From Isoetes engelmannii (lineage: Eukaryota; Streptophyta; Lycopodiopsida; Isoetales; Isoetaceae), in contig JAANSK020237740.1 in assembly GCA_011763485.2 (NCBI GenBank), positions 1-24,085 of the forward strand: 24,085 nucleotides of DNA, read 5' to 3'. The notes beneath the pieces are model-generated. The model had not been told where the DNA came from. It saw only the letters and a program-made list of their open reading frames with translations, and did no database searches. The position numbers and the translations under genes are program-made. Below, in pieces: positions 1 to 9,377 of this stretch. The number at the start of each line of letters is the position of its first letter. Position 1 is the stretch's first letter.

Positions 1-74
<74 letters not shown>
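1..74. repeat. ATT trinucleotide microsatellite
   Basis: About 24 uninterrupted ATT units run from the first base of the window, so the array probably extends further left. It is pure, which suggests recent slippage. No coding role is visible. Confidence 0.97.
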
Positions 75-90
75 GATCATCATCTTTTAC

Positions 91-223
91 CTGAGAAGAC
101 TTCAATTGGAGATGCTGCATCTGCCATCTCTGAAGAATGAGAATGAAAAGAACTCCGTGAAACAATCGGATCTTCAATCTTGTGCTTTGAGAATCCTTTG
201 CTAGGATGTGTTTTTGGAAGCGA
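91..223 (-). CDS. Possible internal exon of an unrecognised gene
   Basis: On the minus strand a strong acceptor (a run of T followed by CATTAG, ending at 224) and a strong donor (CTCAG then GTAAAAG, starting at 90) frame 133 nt that are open in one frame, starting SLPKTHPSKGFSKHK and ending MADAASPIEVFS. The peptide is Ser-, His- and Lys-rich and I do not recognise it. Further upstream on the same strand (about 260-330) is a basic open stretch (DRKRKKKNAKKG) that could be another piece. A second frame through the same exon is also open, so the reading is not unique. Any continuation would lie left of the window or be lost. This may be a real exon, a gene relic or coincidence. Confidence 0.25.
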
Positions 224-517
224 CTAATGAAAAAAACAAAGCTTTTTGAAGACTTCTAACGATGTGGTTGGGCCTTTTTTGGGATGGCTCCCTTTTTGGC
301 ATTCTTCTTTTTCCTTTTACGATCCCAAAAAAAACTCAATTTATGATTACAACTTTTTTCCCCAGCCCAAATAGCTTATGTTTCCTCTTGTTGAAGATAC
401 TACTAATCTTGGAACTCCTTTTAGAAAAATAACTGCATTGCCTTTAGGGTTTCTAAACCTACTCACAGATCGGCCATAGCTGGACAGATCGCTGGCGATT
501 AGATCCGTCCAGAAATG

Positions 518-957
518 GTGGAGATCATCAGAGATGTCTACTTTCCAGAAATATCCTTGCGCTTTTGGGCTGGTCGAGCATGCAAAAGAAGGTATGATAC
601 CTTTTAGTTTGTTTCACAAAAGCTTGCCGGATTTAGCCTTTATGCTGCATCATTTCCGGCCCCTTTTGTGAATAAATAGATGCCCTCATATATTGCTAAT
701 CTGTGCATTTGATGGGGAAACATGAAGACACGCCCAATATGGGATTTACAAGAGCTAAGCTCTTGAATTTGATCAAGAGATCTGGTCTGGATTTGGCTGC
801 CGAATGCAAAATAGAGGGAGAATGTATTGCTCAGCCTTCTTTCATCAAAACAGCATGGCAGATCTCTGGGAAAGGATCTGGCTGGAACTTGGCCGCTGTG
901 CACAACCAGAATCGGATTTTTCTCTATGCTGTTGTTAAAAAACGTCTACGGAGATAA
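518..957 (+). pseudogene. Weak coding-like stretch, unrecognised
   Basis: A short frame starting at ATG 518 (MVEIIRDVYFPEISLRFW...) runs into an AAG/GTATGA donor-like site near 590. A second open frame from ATG 712 to a TAA at 955-957 gives about 81 residues (starting MGKHEDTPNMGFTRAKLL, ending VVKKRLRR). Both have ordinary amino-acid composition, and an AAATAG acceptor-like site at about 672-678 lies between them. I recognise no family. They could be two exons of a small gene or remnants of a mobile element. Evidence is limited to open frames and plausible splice signals. Confidence 0.2.
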
Positions 958-1139
958 AATAGGCCTATGGGACGGTACATGCAAAGGGGCAATAGTCCAG
1001 ATAGAATATGGGACTGAGCCCTAACCAAGATAGGTTCCAGGCATTTTTCTCAAAACTTTTATACGTATAAAAAAAAAAGTATTTTGGAGGTATAAAACAT
1101 ATGTTTGGCAATTTAATACCTTCATTGGAAAAAAAATTC

Positions 1140-1155
1140 TGACGCAGCCGCGTCA
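1140..1155. promoter_or_regulatory. TGACGC inverted pair (bZIP-like)
   Basis: TGACGC and GCGTCA form a perfect inverted pair with a 4-nt spacer. TGACG is the core of plant as-1/bZIP sites. It lies about 70 bp before the CGGYCGYAT cluster and could belong to the same control region. Function is inferred from the motif only. Confidence 0.3.
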
Positions 1156-1223
1156 TCCATAGGGCACGAAAGCGTATATTTTAAAATGCAAGCAAACAAT
1201 GACACTTGTGGATGCAATATGCA

Positions 1224-1412
1224 CGGCCGTATGATGACACTAGCGGTCGCATGTTGCCCACATGCGAACGCGTGCTTCACTTTAACATCGGCCGCATGTG
1301 AGACTTTTGCGGTCGCATTATGTGTCTGGCGGCCGTATCCTTCAGGAACGCGGCCGTATAACACGTATTCCAACGTTGCATATGCACCGTGCCGTAAGTT
1401 TTGCGGCCGCAA
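1224..1412. promoter_or_regulatory. Cluster of CGGYCGYAT motifs at about 20-bp steps
   Basis: Seven close copies of CGGYCGYA begin at 1224, 1244, 1289, 1310, 1330, 1351 and 1404. Spacings are 20, 45, 21, 20, 21 and 53 bp, so most sit about two helical turns apart, and degenerate CG-rich copies fill some gaps (near 1265, 1372 and 1388). The block is CpG-dense in an otherwise AT-rich window and stops just before a TATA-like TTTATATAAG at 1418-1427. This looks like a repeated binding site in a promoter, perhaps the U3 of a mobile element. The bound factor and the transcript are unknown. Confidence 0.5.
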
Positions 1413-1417
1413 CATTG

Positions 1418-1427
1418 TTTATATAAG
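1418..1427 (+). promoter_or_regulatory. TATA-like box after the motif cluster
   Basis: TTTATATAAG lies directly downstream of the CGGYCGYAT cluster, at the position expected of a core promoter reading to the right. No long open frame follows in 1430-2076, so the product, if any, is unknown. Confidence 0.35.
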
Positions 1428-1439
1428 ATCCGACACTGC

Positions 1440-2076
1440 AGAGTCGTTTTTTAGTCAAAATTCTTGTATTTTGTCTTTAATGAGTCGTCTACTACGTTAT
1501 AATGGCTTGGCCTAGCTTGGTTCAACTGTGATTTATCTAGTGTGCCATTAAGCCTGGGCCGCTTGACTATTCAACTTAGCTACTTAGCATTACCATGAGC
1601 TGCTCCGGTGATATTCGATGGTGCGTGGACGTCGTCTTATTGACGCTTCGAGAGTACTTACCCTCTTGTGCCCTCGCTCCAAGTAATACTATGTGCGAAT
1701 GTTCAGTATTAAATAGGGGGTTGGGGTATATAGTAAAATACTCGAACAATTTGTGAAATAAGAAAAAAAACCTGTACACGAAGCCTTTATAAAGACCTGC
1801 TTAGTCAACCCTTCAGAGATAAATAAAAGCACAAACAAACAACAAACAATTTGCCACTGAGTCTCTCCTTTGTTTGTGATATGTGATATATTGAGCTATA
1901 CGGAATCACCTGGATTATGGGTCTCTATATCATAGCTTGCAAGCAACGGAGATAAAATCAAGCCACTAGTGCATGGCAACACCTTGAAGCCAACTGAGTC
2001 TCCTCGTTCTTTGTCAGGTATGATATGTTGAGCCACAATGCAAACTCAAAAACATCTGTATCGTGGCTCTGTATAT
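1440..2076. other. Non-coding stretch with a diverged tandem duplication
   Basis: No convincing gene. AAATAAAAGC near 1821 could be a polyadenylation signal. Two diverged copies of a segment begin GCCACTGAGTCTC (1853) and GCCAACTGAGTCTC (1989), share GATAT-TTGAGC and a closing CTCTRTATAT, and lie about 135 bp apart, directly against the left end of the LTR. Confidence 0.35.
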
Positions 2077-3549
2077 TGTGACGTTCCACTAAAATATACG
2101 ATACAAATACATATATTCTATGGCCATGTCACCATACAAGTCATCTTATAGGACTTGTATAGACCGTATTAGGCCATACCTAGTAAGGAGCAGGGCCAAG
2201 TTATCTACATAACTTAGCCAACCTTAGTTATGAAAACCTATTATCCACATGGACACTTCCTTTAGGTGTATCGCCACATGGAAGCATCCTATTGGAGCCA
2301 AATGTGCCAACATGTAACTTTAACATATTTAAGGCCAAACCCTAGACCTAGCACACTTTATACTCCACCATATGTCCGAACCTCGAATCCTCAATAGTTC
2401 CGATTCAAGGATCGTCTTCGACTGCATCGTATACCAAAGTAGCCCCAAGAGCATGAGCACATCAGCCTAAGGAGCGTCCACTCCAAAGAACCTGTGAGCG
2501 ATGGAGACCCCAGAGCAGGAGGTAGGTCTTCAGGACCAGGTATTTCGAGTAAATAGCTAGCTAGTTCATCTGGGAATTTGCATTCCAAATGAGTTAGCAT
2601 GTCGTGTTTCTAGTAAAGCTATCTTAGAACCTCAGTTCTGGTTATGAACACTAATCAATGAAGCCTAACTGTAAGTTAGATGTATGATTAGGATTAGATG
2701 ATTATTCTCTTGTTATCAAGTTATCTGATGTGATGATGGTTGATCTCATGTTTTGCACCTCTTATGTATTGGGAAGGGGGATAGAGACCTAGAAGCTTAT
2801 TATTAGATGACGCTTCTAGCTTAGCTTCTATAATTTCCATTATAATTCGGCTTGTGCATAAAGCCCACCTGGTTGGGCAAGTTGTGGGATGGCTGAGCAC
2901 CAGACAATGGGGGCCGGGTCAAGCAGAGGGAGGACCCTACTGGGCGTGGCTCCAGGGATCCTTATAGCGAGCTAGGCCTATAGTCGATCGCCTCGTGTGC
3001 GTTGAGTATGGGTTCGACATTCCTTAGGTTAGCTGTTGCCCTGACTCGCCTAGTGCAATGTCGTCTTGGTTAGGCATTTGAGGAGTATAGTCGAGTAAGG
3101 ACATGTGCCATCACGATCCTCTAGCCGCCCACAGAATCCTAGTCTTCAGGAGGGAACTTGTCCTTCTCCTACCTCAACAGACCAGGAAGATGCAACCTGG
3201 AGTAGTCTTATTGGGTGATACCATGAGGTTACGTCTCTGGAAGGCTACAGTTATTACGAAGCTTGATCCAACCTATCTGCAAAGTGTGCACAGGAGGGGC
3301 AGATGGAGTGGTCAACCCTAGCCATTGTCTATGCGCCAGCCCAAGTCATTGCCATAACTCAGTCTGAACTATCTGGAGACCCTTATTGTCGGTCGATCTT
3401 CCCTTTGAGTCTGAGCCGGGTAGGGGCTCAAGGCCTGGCCATCTCAGAGCTCGAGTCCAACAGAGGGCCCATGCGATGGGAGACTATCGTATGGGGAATG
3501 TCCTGCGGCGTATACAGTGGGGATCGTATATGACGTATGGCACATCACA
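2077..3549 (+). mobile_element. 5' LTR of an LTR retrotransposon (Ty3/gypsy type likely)
   Basis: The segment begins TGTGACGTTCC and ends CACATCACA, giving TG...CA ends with short matching inverted termini, and a tRNA-type primer binding site follows one base later. TGTGAC-starting LTRs next to TGGTATCAGAGC are typical of Tekay/Del-type chromoviruses in plants, so I favour Ty3/gypsy, but no reverse transcriptase or integrase is visible to confirm it. A CATATTTAAGG at 2324-2334 is a candidate TATA box. Length would be 1473 bp. No second copy is visible in the window, so the element is truncated, non-autonomous or broken by later events. The left boundary is inferred from the terminal motif. 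Confidence 0.6.
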
Positions 3550-3550
3550 A

Positions 3551-3562
3551 TGGTATCAGAGC
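3551..3562 (+). other. Primer binding site (tRNA-iMet type)
   Basis: TGGTATCAGAGC is the standard plant retrotransposon primer binding site, complementary to the 3' end of initiator tRNA-Met. Its position one base after a CA-ending segment fixes the right end of the 5' LTR. Confidence 0.8.
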
Positions 3563-4114
3563 ATGATTTTGATTGACCAAGTTTAAGCACTGGCCATGAT
3601 CCTAGACTTCAATGACTAATTGGCCTAGTAAAGAGTTGGAACAAGAGTTCCAATTTTGAACCTCGAGAAGGGGAGGAATTTTTTTTTCCCCATTAGAGTC
3701 ATAACTTAAGTTAGAGTTTTAGACTAAAATGTTGTGTATGATAGTCAAGAAACCTTTTTAGTAATAATGGTGCGGAATTGTATCTACACCCCATGTTTCC
3801 ATTAGGAATTGCTCAAAAAATCGTTCAATTTGGAGTTCCTAGTGAAAAATGATGGGAAATAACAAAAAATAGCCCATAAACCATTGAAAAATTAAAGAAA
3901 TTCAAACACATTTAAGGACTATCATTAATATAGGCGTCCATAATAAAATTTTCAACTGTCCCAAAAACGAATTTGGCCCACACGTGTGGAACAAATTCGC
4001 CCCCTTTAAGGAGCCATTTTTTCTTTCAAAATTTTCCTAGAATATCTTTTTCGCTCCCTTTGACACCAGGAGACTTTTTTGAGCATCTGTAATCCAATTT
4101 TCGAACTGTCAGAC
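3563..4114 (+). other. Untranslated leader of the LTR element
   Basis: About 550 bp between the primer binding site and the first ATG of the gag-like frame. I see no gene, only an oligo-T run near 3680 and AT-rich sequence. The length suits a retrotransposon leader with a packaging signal, which I cannot locate. Confidence 0.4.
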
Positions 4115-5037
4115 ATGGCCCCCATCAAGCAGACAGCCCGCAAGGAAAATTACACGGGACCAAGACTCAATGTGTGTGTAGTAATGGGACAGAAAGAGGT
4201 TCCGGCATGGAAGCGTCCGAGGCACCAGGAAGGGCCAAGCACTCCACCAGAGTCTTCAGACGACTCCGACAACTCCTTCGCGAAAATGGCAAACTCACAA
4301 GAAGCTAGCTCTTCAACATCTTACGACTCAACGCAGACGAAAATTCTAGTGCCGGTGTCTGACCATGAAGAAGAGGTGGCACAATACGAGGAGGAAGCCC
4401 AAGACCCAGAGAAAGTGAAGAGGAGGAAGAAGGGGAAAGGGACAGGCAAGGTGGATTATGAGGATGTATTGAAGAGGAAGCCCATGGTGAGGAGGGGATC
4501 GAGGATTACAATCGGGGAGCGACAGTTGGCGGCATCAAGAAGCTGAAAAAGAGGCCGAAGAATCTATAGGGGTAAAACCCCCGTTTCCAGTGGGGCCGAA
4601 GATTGCTAAATCAAAGAAGGTCTACCCTTCGGAGAGAGGCCTTTCAAATTAAAGAGAGGCATCGAATATGAGAAGAAAAATAACGGCATATAAGGAGTAT
4701 CTGTGCCGATGCGTTGCCTCTAGTACCTGGTATCACCAGCAAAAAAGGCAGAGGTTTGTGGAAGGAGGAAGGCCAACAACGAAAGGTATCAAGAGGCCAC
4801 ATTTTCGACCCAAGAAGCCCAAAAGGAGGCACTATGGCCCCAATTACTTGCAAAGCCGAGTTTTCTGAGAGATTTGGCTTTTTTAGGAATACACAAATTT
4901 ATTGATAAGGAGGTCCCCTTCGAAAGGCTGCTACGAGAAGTTATGCAACACGTCAGGACTGACTATCGAGTTACCCGAAAAATGGTGAGGGCAACACAAG
5001 AAGCAGCAGAGACCAAACTCACCCGGCTTTTCTAAGA
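4115..5037 (+). pseudogene. Broken gag-like ORF with a histone H3-like N-terminus
   Basis: From ATG 4115 an open frame of 143 codons starts MAPIKQTARKENYTGPR. It continues through a Ser/Asp-rich acidic stretch and a basic KRRKKGKG patch, then stops at 4544-4546. Coding character resumes in another frame from about 4525 (RHQEAEKEAEESIGVKPP...) and in a third from about 4722 to a TAA at 5036, which includes ALWPQLLAKPSFLRDLAFLG and a charged helical segment EAAETKLTRLF. At least two frameshifts and one stop therefore separate one ancestral ORF of about 300 residues. Its place after an LTR, primer site and leader suggests Gag. I see no zinc knuckle, protease or polymerase. The first nine residues after Met match histone H3 in register except at positions 2 and 3. 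That the protein was a histone mimic is inference. Confidence 0.5.
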
Positions 5038-5338
5038 AGCAAATCTATGTGCAATACATGTCAAGAGTGTGAAAGCATCATAGGGTATACATAAACAATT
5101 ATCTATTAGGTACTTTTCTGGGTACTTTTGTGAAAGTACACAAATGTATATTAACGTACCTAAGTTACATTCTTATCCAAAACTAATTGTACTAAGTTTA
5201 AGAGTGACAAGTAGACAATGTTAACACCAACAAGATGTCAAAAATTAAACTACATCAACATCTTTGAGTATTCAGAGGTACTTGTAGTAATGTCCCAATT
5301 CATGTATACCTTAGCTTGCTTTCACCCAAAAGGGTGAT
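5038..5338. other. AT-rich non-coding gap
   Basis: No gene seen. A short hairpin (GTACTTT, TGTG, AAAGTAC) lies at 5123-5140. This is either more interior of the first LTR element or the flank of the next one. Confidence 0.3.
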
Positions 5339-5513
5339 TGTGATGCCCAAGGACTTGGAACATGGCCTTGGGAAAATTTTAAAAGATGTTTTTGTAACAG
5401 TTCTATCGAAAATGAAGTGTTTAAAACGTTTTAATTAATATATGGAAGTAAGTATGTTGGAATTTGAGCAACAACAAATGTAATACTAAAAATTATGAAA
5501 AAAAAAAAAAATT

Positions 5514-5713
5514 GGTTGAAAAGTCAACCGGGCAATCACTCCGGTTAGATCGCGCAAATCGACAGTTTTAAGGCCAAGGGGTATCTGCGTGAACTGAGCC
5601 GAGTCGACCGTTGATGGGGCGACCACCCGGGTCAGATCGCGCAAGCAGACAATTTTAGGTCCAAAAAGAGGTCATCTGCGCGAACTGACCCGAGTCGACA
5701 GTTGACTGCCAAA
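5514..5713. repeat. 87-bp tandem duplication
   Basis: AGATCGCGCAA recurs at 5547 and 5634 (87 bp apart). Flanking blocks recur too: ATCTGCGYGAACTGASCCGA, GTCGAC.GTTGA and an upstream GTC/GACC-rich segment. Copies are about 75-80 percent alike. A small hairpin, GGTTGAAAAGTCAACC, opens the array. It lies inside the possible LTR, upstream of its TATA box, where U3 enhancer repeats are common. Confidence 0.7.
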
Positions 5714-5918
5714 TTGACACCAAATTGGACCAAACAAATTGCTACACCGACTTTCTTGCTTCTAACTAACTGAACCAGCACTTCAAATCACCCAATTAGG
5801 AACCATATTACTTTATAATCTGAGATGTTAGGCCTTTCAGATTAGGCAAGAAAATTGAGAAAGGCCTGACGTGACACGGCAATTAAGGAAGTCTGGCATG
5901 GCACAGGACTAGGATCTA

Positions 5919-5930
5919 CTATATAAATAC
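5919..5930 (+). promoter_or_regulatory. TATA box
   Basis: CTATATAAATAC is a near-ideal plant TATA box, followed by pyrimidine-rich leader sequence and an ATG at 6033 whose frame stops after 15 codons. It is probably the core promoter of the possible LTR at 5339-6167. Confidence 0.5.
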
Positions 5931-6194
5931 AAACCCTAGTTTGACTTGTACTTGCCTAGTACTTCAACTCAACGGCTAGCCGATTTTTTCAACCTCGTGC
6001 GGTTTTTCCTTGATATTCTTTGCACTCTACACCATGGTACCCACTGACTTTATCCAATGGTACAAAGCCTCTGTCACCTGAGAAAAGTACCAAGTTACAA
6101 GATCTATCGTGTCTTTATCCATAGATTCGATGTGCATGATACCTTGTCAAGAACACCTTCCTACACAGGTATCATTGGGAAATTCAACCAATAA

Positions 6195-7363
6195 TGACAT
6201 ATTTAACAGAATTCAGACTTATTTAAATTTTATAGACTTCAAGGATGCCATTATAAGATTGTATCTAATTCTTTCAACTCCTCTTTATATTAATGATTTT
6301 ATAAGTTTATCTTTAAATTTAACGTATGGTGGTTGTCAAAACATAAAATTTATTCCTATAGTAATTTTCACTGCAATTTATCTAGAATTATATTTTCATA
6401 TAGAATAATTCTGAAATAGAAATTTCAATTTAGAGATCTAACAAATTTAAGATTACAAGTATTTGACGATCTACAAATTTTAACACATATCATAAATAAC
6501 ATATTAAACTTTAAGATAATAAATTTGAAATAGTAGTCCACAAACGATGTTTAAGAATCGCATAGACATGGTTTGGCAAATAAAATATACTATTAAATTA
6601 TAAGTACTGAACTTATGTATAATCTAGACTAATATGTGTAATACTTGTCAAAATTCAAAAAGTTGTCAGTACTTTATTATTATACAATTGTTAAAAATTT
6701 ATAAAATTTGAACATTTAAAATATTAAGTGTTGTTTACTATTCTTCATAAGAATAGATTAAGATTTCATTAACTTTGAAATCTCAAAACTTGAGAAAAAA
6801 CTATATATTGTAATTTCAAAATATTTAAAGGAAGTCTTAGGTTGAATTTGAATAAATAATAAAGTTTATGCTTTAATAGCTTTTGAAGATTCATTATTGA
6901 TGATATAATCTATAAATTCGTTGAGAAGCAATTTTAAATATTTGTATCAAAATTAATAGAAAATCTAAAAAATGGTGGTTTAAACATAAAATTTATCGTT
7001 TAATTAATTTCAACTTAAAACTTCTATAAAAAACTTTCAAAACTACCAAGAGTTTGCAAATTGTAAAATCTTAATAATAGTATTAAGCCATTTGCTTACT
7101 AAAACCATCAGTATTTATTTATAAATTATCCTTTTTGCTAAACTTTAAATTTGTTAAATCACCTATAAAAAAGAAAAAAAGAGCTTCTTTTTTCTCAAAA
7201 TGTTCAATTCTAAATAGTTCAAATGGAATTTAGTCTAGAAAACAACTTTATGGTTTGATAGCCATCTTACTTTTAATTTGAAGATAAGCTTGTATAATTC
7301 GAACATCTTAAATTTATTAAAATTAGAAGAGTTAAAAAATACATTTAATTTTTTAATGACATC
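6195..7363 (+). mobile_element. AT-rich repeat element, copy A (right end missing)
   Basis: Starts TAATGACATATTTAACA and matches copy B (8104-9132) along its length with many substitutions and small indels. Copy A has about 185 bp near 6465-6650 that copy B lacks. The match ends after TTTAATGACATC, so the last ~55 bp of copy B, including the right inverted repeat, are absent. An apparent 99-residue frame from 6109 to 6408 runs across the left junction; its counterpart in copy B has indels that break it, so I treat it as non-coding. Confidence 0.7.
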
Positions 7364-8098
7364 ACCAGTGCCAGTCCAGATACACAAGCATTCTACACTT
7401 TTGAAATTTATGATGAGCTTTGAGATAACATAGAGCAGCAATTGCCTTCATCAATAGAGCTCAAAACTTGGCGAGACCAAAATAATAGTTGGCTTTCTAT
7501 TTGTAGCAACTCAGTAGCCCTATTTATTTTAGGCGCATGGGATAAAAACATGGAAAGCATGTGCATTCGGTGTTGGATAAATATGTATAGAGCAAAAACC
7601 TATTGAGAAAAAATGATGAAATAGATGAATTTTTCCACATCTATACGCTCAATATTGTATTACTACAAGGTCAACCTTTCAAAGGTCAGAGATAATAAAA
7701 AAATGTGGGAATGCATTCTATTTTTGTATTAAGGCTGCTGCCAACATAAGGCTATCAGCCGGAAGATGCAAAAGGAAAGGTTAAATTTTGCACAATCTAA
7801 GCCTGTATTTATTTCACATGTAGACTTTGTAAAACGAGATAGCAGCGATTTCCTTGAAGACTTTTCAATACCCGGGGGCTCTACATTAGCCAAGCTTTTT
7901 TCTATTAAGTTTTAAAAGAACACAATTGATGGTTCAGTTTGTACATGCCATGAGTTAAAACCTTTTTTGGTAGACATATTTCATATTACAACTCTTGTCG
8001 TGCCAAGTGAAATCATAGAACACTATAAGCAATTTGATACATGGTGGAGGGGCTTGCAGGAGGTAGAGCAGTGCAATATTGCATGTGCAGACGGTGAC
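7364..8098 (+). pseudogene. Decayed coding sequence, one frame with five stops
   Basis: One forward frame reads about 240 codons with only five stops and no needed frameshift, in AT-rich DNA where far more stops would be expected. Readable segments include ELKTWRDQNNSWLSICSN, LGAWDKNMESMCIRCWINMY, VFISHVDFVKRDSSDFLEDF and EHYKQFDTWWRGLQEVEQC. Trp, Cys and charged residues are spaced as in a folded protein. I do not recognise the family. It lies between the two copies of the AT-rich element, so it may be a fragment of their autonomous relative or of the host element they landed in. The last ~85 codons from 7967 include a readable ATG-less open stretch. Confidence 0.45.
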
Positions 8099-8103
8099 AT
8101 TAA

Positions 8104-9132
8104 TGACATATTTAACAAAATTCAGACTTATTCAATTTTTATAGACTTCAAGGATGCCATTAGATTGTATCTAATTCTTTTAACTTCTCTTGATATTAAT
8201 GATTTTATAAGTTTATTATTTTTAAGTTAAATGTATGGTGGTTGTCAAAATATAAAATTTATTCCTATAGTAATTTTCTCTGCAATTTATCTAGAATTAT
8301 ATTTTCATATAGAATAATTTTAAAATAGAAATTTTAATTTAGAGATCTAACAAATTTGAGATTATAAGTATTTGACTTATCAAAATTCAAAAAATCTTAA
8401 GTACTTTATTATTGTACAATTGTTTAAAATTTATAAACTTTAAATCTTTTAAACTATTAAGTTTTGTCTACTATTCTTCATAAGATAGGTTAAGATTTCA
8501 TTCACTTTTAAATCTAAAAAACATGAGAAAAAACTATATATTATATTTTAAAAATATTTAAAAGAAGTCTTAGGTTGAATTTAAATAAATAATAAAGTTT
8601 ATGTTGTAATAACAAGCTTTTTTCATTATTGATGATATAATCTATAAATTTGTTGAGAAGCACTTAAATATTTATATCAAAATTAATATAAAATATTAAA
8701 AATTGTGATTTAAACAGAAAATTTATCGTTTAAATAATTTCATCTAAAATTTCCATAAAAAACTTTTAAAAATGCCAAGAGTTTGCAAATTGTGAAATTT
8801 TAATGACAATATTAAGCCATTTGCTTATCAAACCATCCGGTATGTACTTAAATTATCATGTTTGCTAAATTTGCAATTTGTTAAATCACAAAAAAAAAGA
8901 CTGCCTTTTGCAAAATGTCCAATTCTAAATAATTCAAATGAAATTTAGTCTAGAAAACAACTTTACGGTTTGATAACCATCTTACTTTTAATTTGAAGAT
9001 AAGCTTGTATAATTCAAACATCTTAAATTTATTAAAATTCGAAGAGTTAAAGAATACATATAATTTTTTAATGACATCTTCGACGTGTTATACATTAAAT
9101 TTGAATAAGTCCAGATTTTGTTGAATATGTCA
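8104..9132 (+). mobile_element. 1029-bp TIR element, copy B (complete)
   Basis: The left end TGACATATTTAACAAAATTC and the reverse complement of the right end TGACATATTCAACAAAATCT agree at 28 of the first 32 positions. The trinucleotide TAA abuts both ends (8101-8103 and 9133-9135), as expected of a 3-bp target duplication. It has no intact frame. A TWA target duplication is characteristic of PIF/Harbinger elements, but the terminal bases are not the usual ones, so the superfamily is uncertain. It is non-autonomous and about 1 kb, larger than most MITEs. Confidence 0.65.
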
Positions 9133-9135
9133 TAA

Positions 9136-9377
9136 TAGCTTCGACCACAGCAGGTTGTCGTAGCATAAGGGGATGGACTGGATCTCTGTAACAACATTTA
9201 CTGAGGTATTGGGCAGAATTGCAAGAATCAAGGATCAGGTATGGGATCGGACCAGGAAAATGCCAGGATATATGACATGTAAAGTAGGATGACATCGACT
9301 TCTGTCAGCTTAAGGAGCCTTGTCTATCTTTATACATTTCAAGGCCGAGAACAGGGCAGGGGAACCCTTAGTACAAC
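9136..9377. other. Short stretch with weak coding signal
   Basis: One forward frame (FTEVLGRIARIKDQVWDRTR... to about 9290) looks protein-like before a TGA. Nothing else is recognised. It could be the 5' side of the coding-like block that follows. Confidence 0.2.

Larger units (their letters stand above)
5339..6167 (+). mobile_element. Possible second LTR (829 bp)
   Basis: The stretch begins TGTGATGCCC, ends CTACACA, and is followed directly by GGTATCATTGGGA, whose first seven bases match the tRNA-iMet primer site but whose remainder does not. It contains a good TATA box (CTATATAAATAC near 5919), followed by an ATG at 6033 with a 15-codon frame. LTR-like ends and an internal core promoter fit an LTR, but the primer site is weak and no partner LTR is seen. 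It could instead be a gene promoter relic. Confidence 0.3.

Noticed and set aside
1186-1515. 109-residue plus-strand and 97-residue minus-strand open frames over the CGG-rich block
   Set aside because: Both strands are open because the motif array is GC-rich and stop-poor; no protein-like pattern.
3508-3522. 15-bp identity GCGTATACAGTGGGG between the LTR end and the hairpin repeat at 21851
   Set aside because: One shared 15-mer is near chance level for 24 kb compared with itself, and the flanks do not align.
6109-6408. 99-residue open frame at the left end of copy A
   Set aside because: It crosses the element junction, and the matching region of copy B has indels that break the frame.
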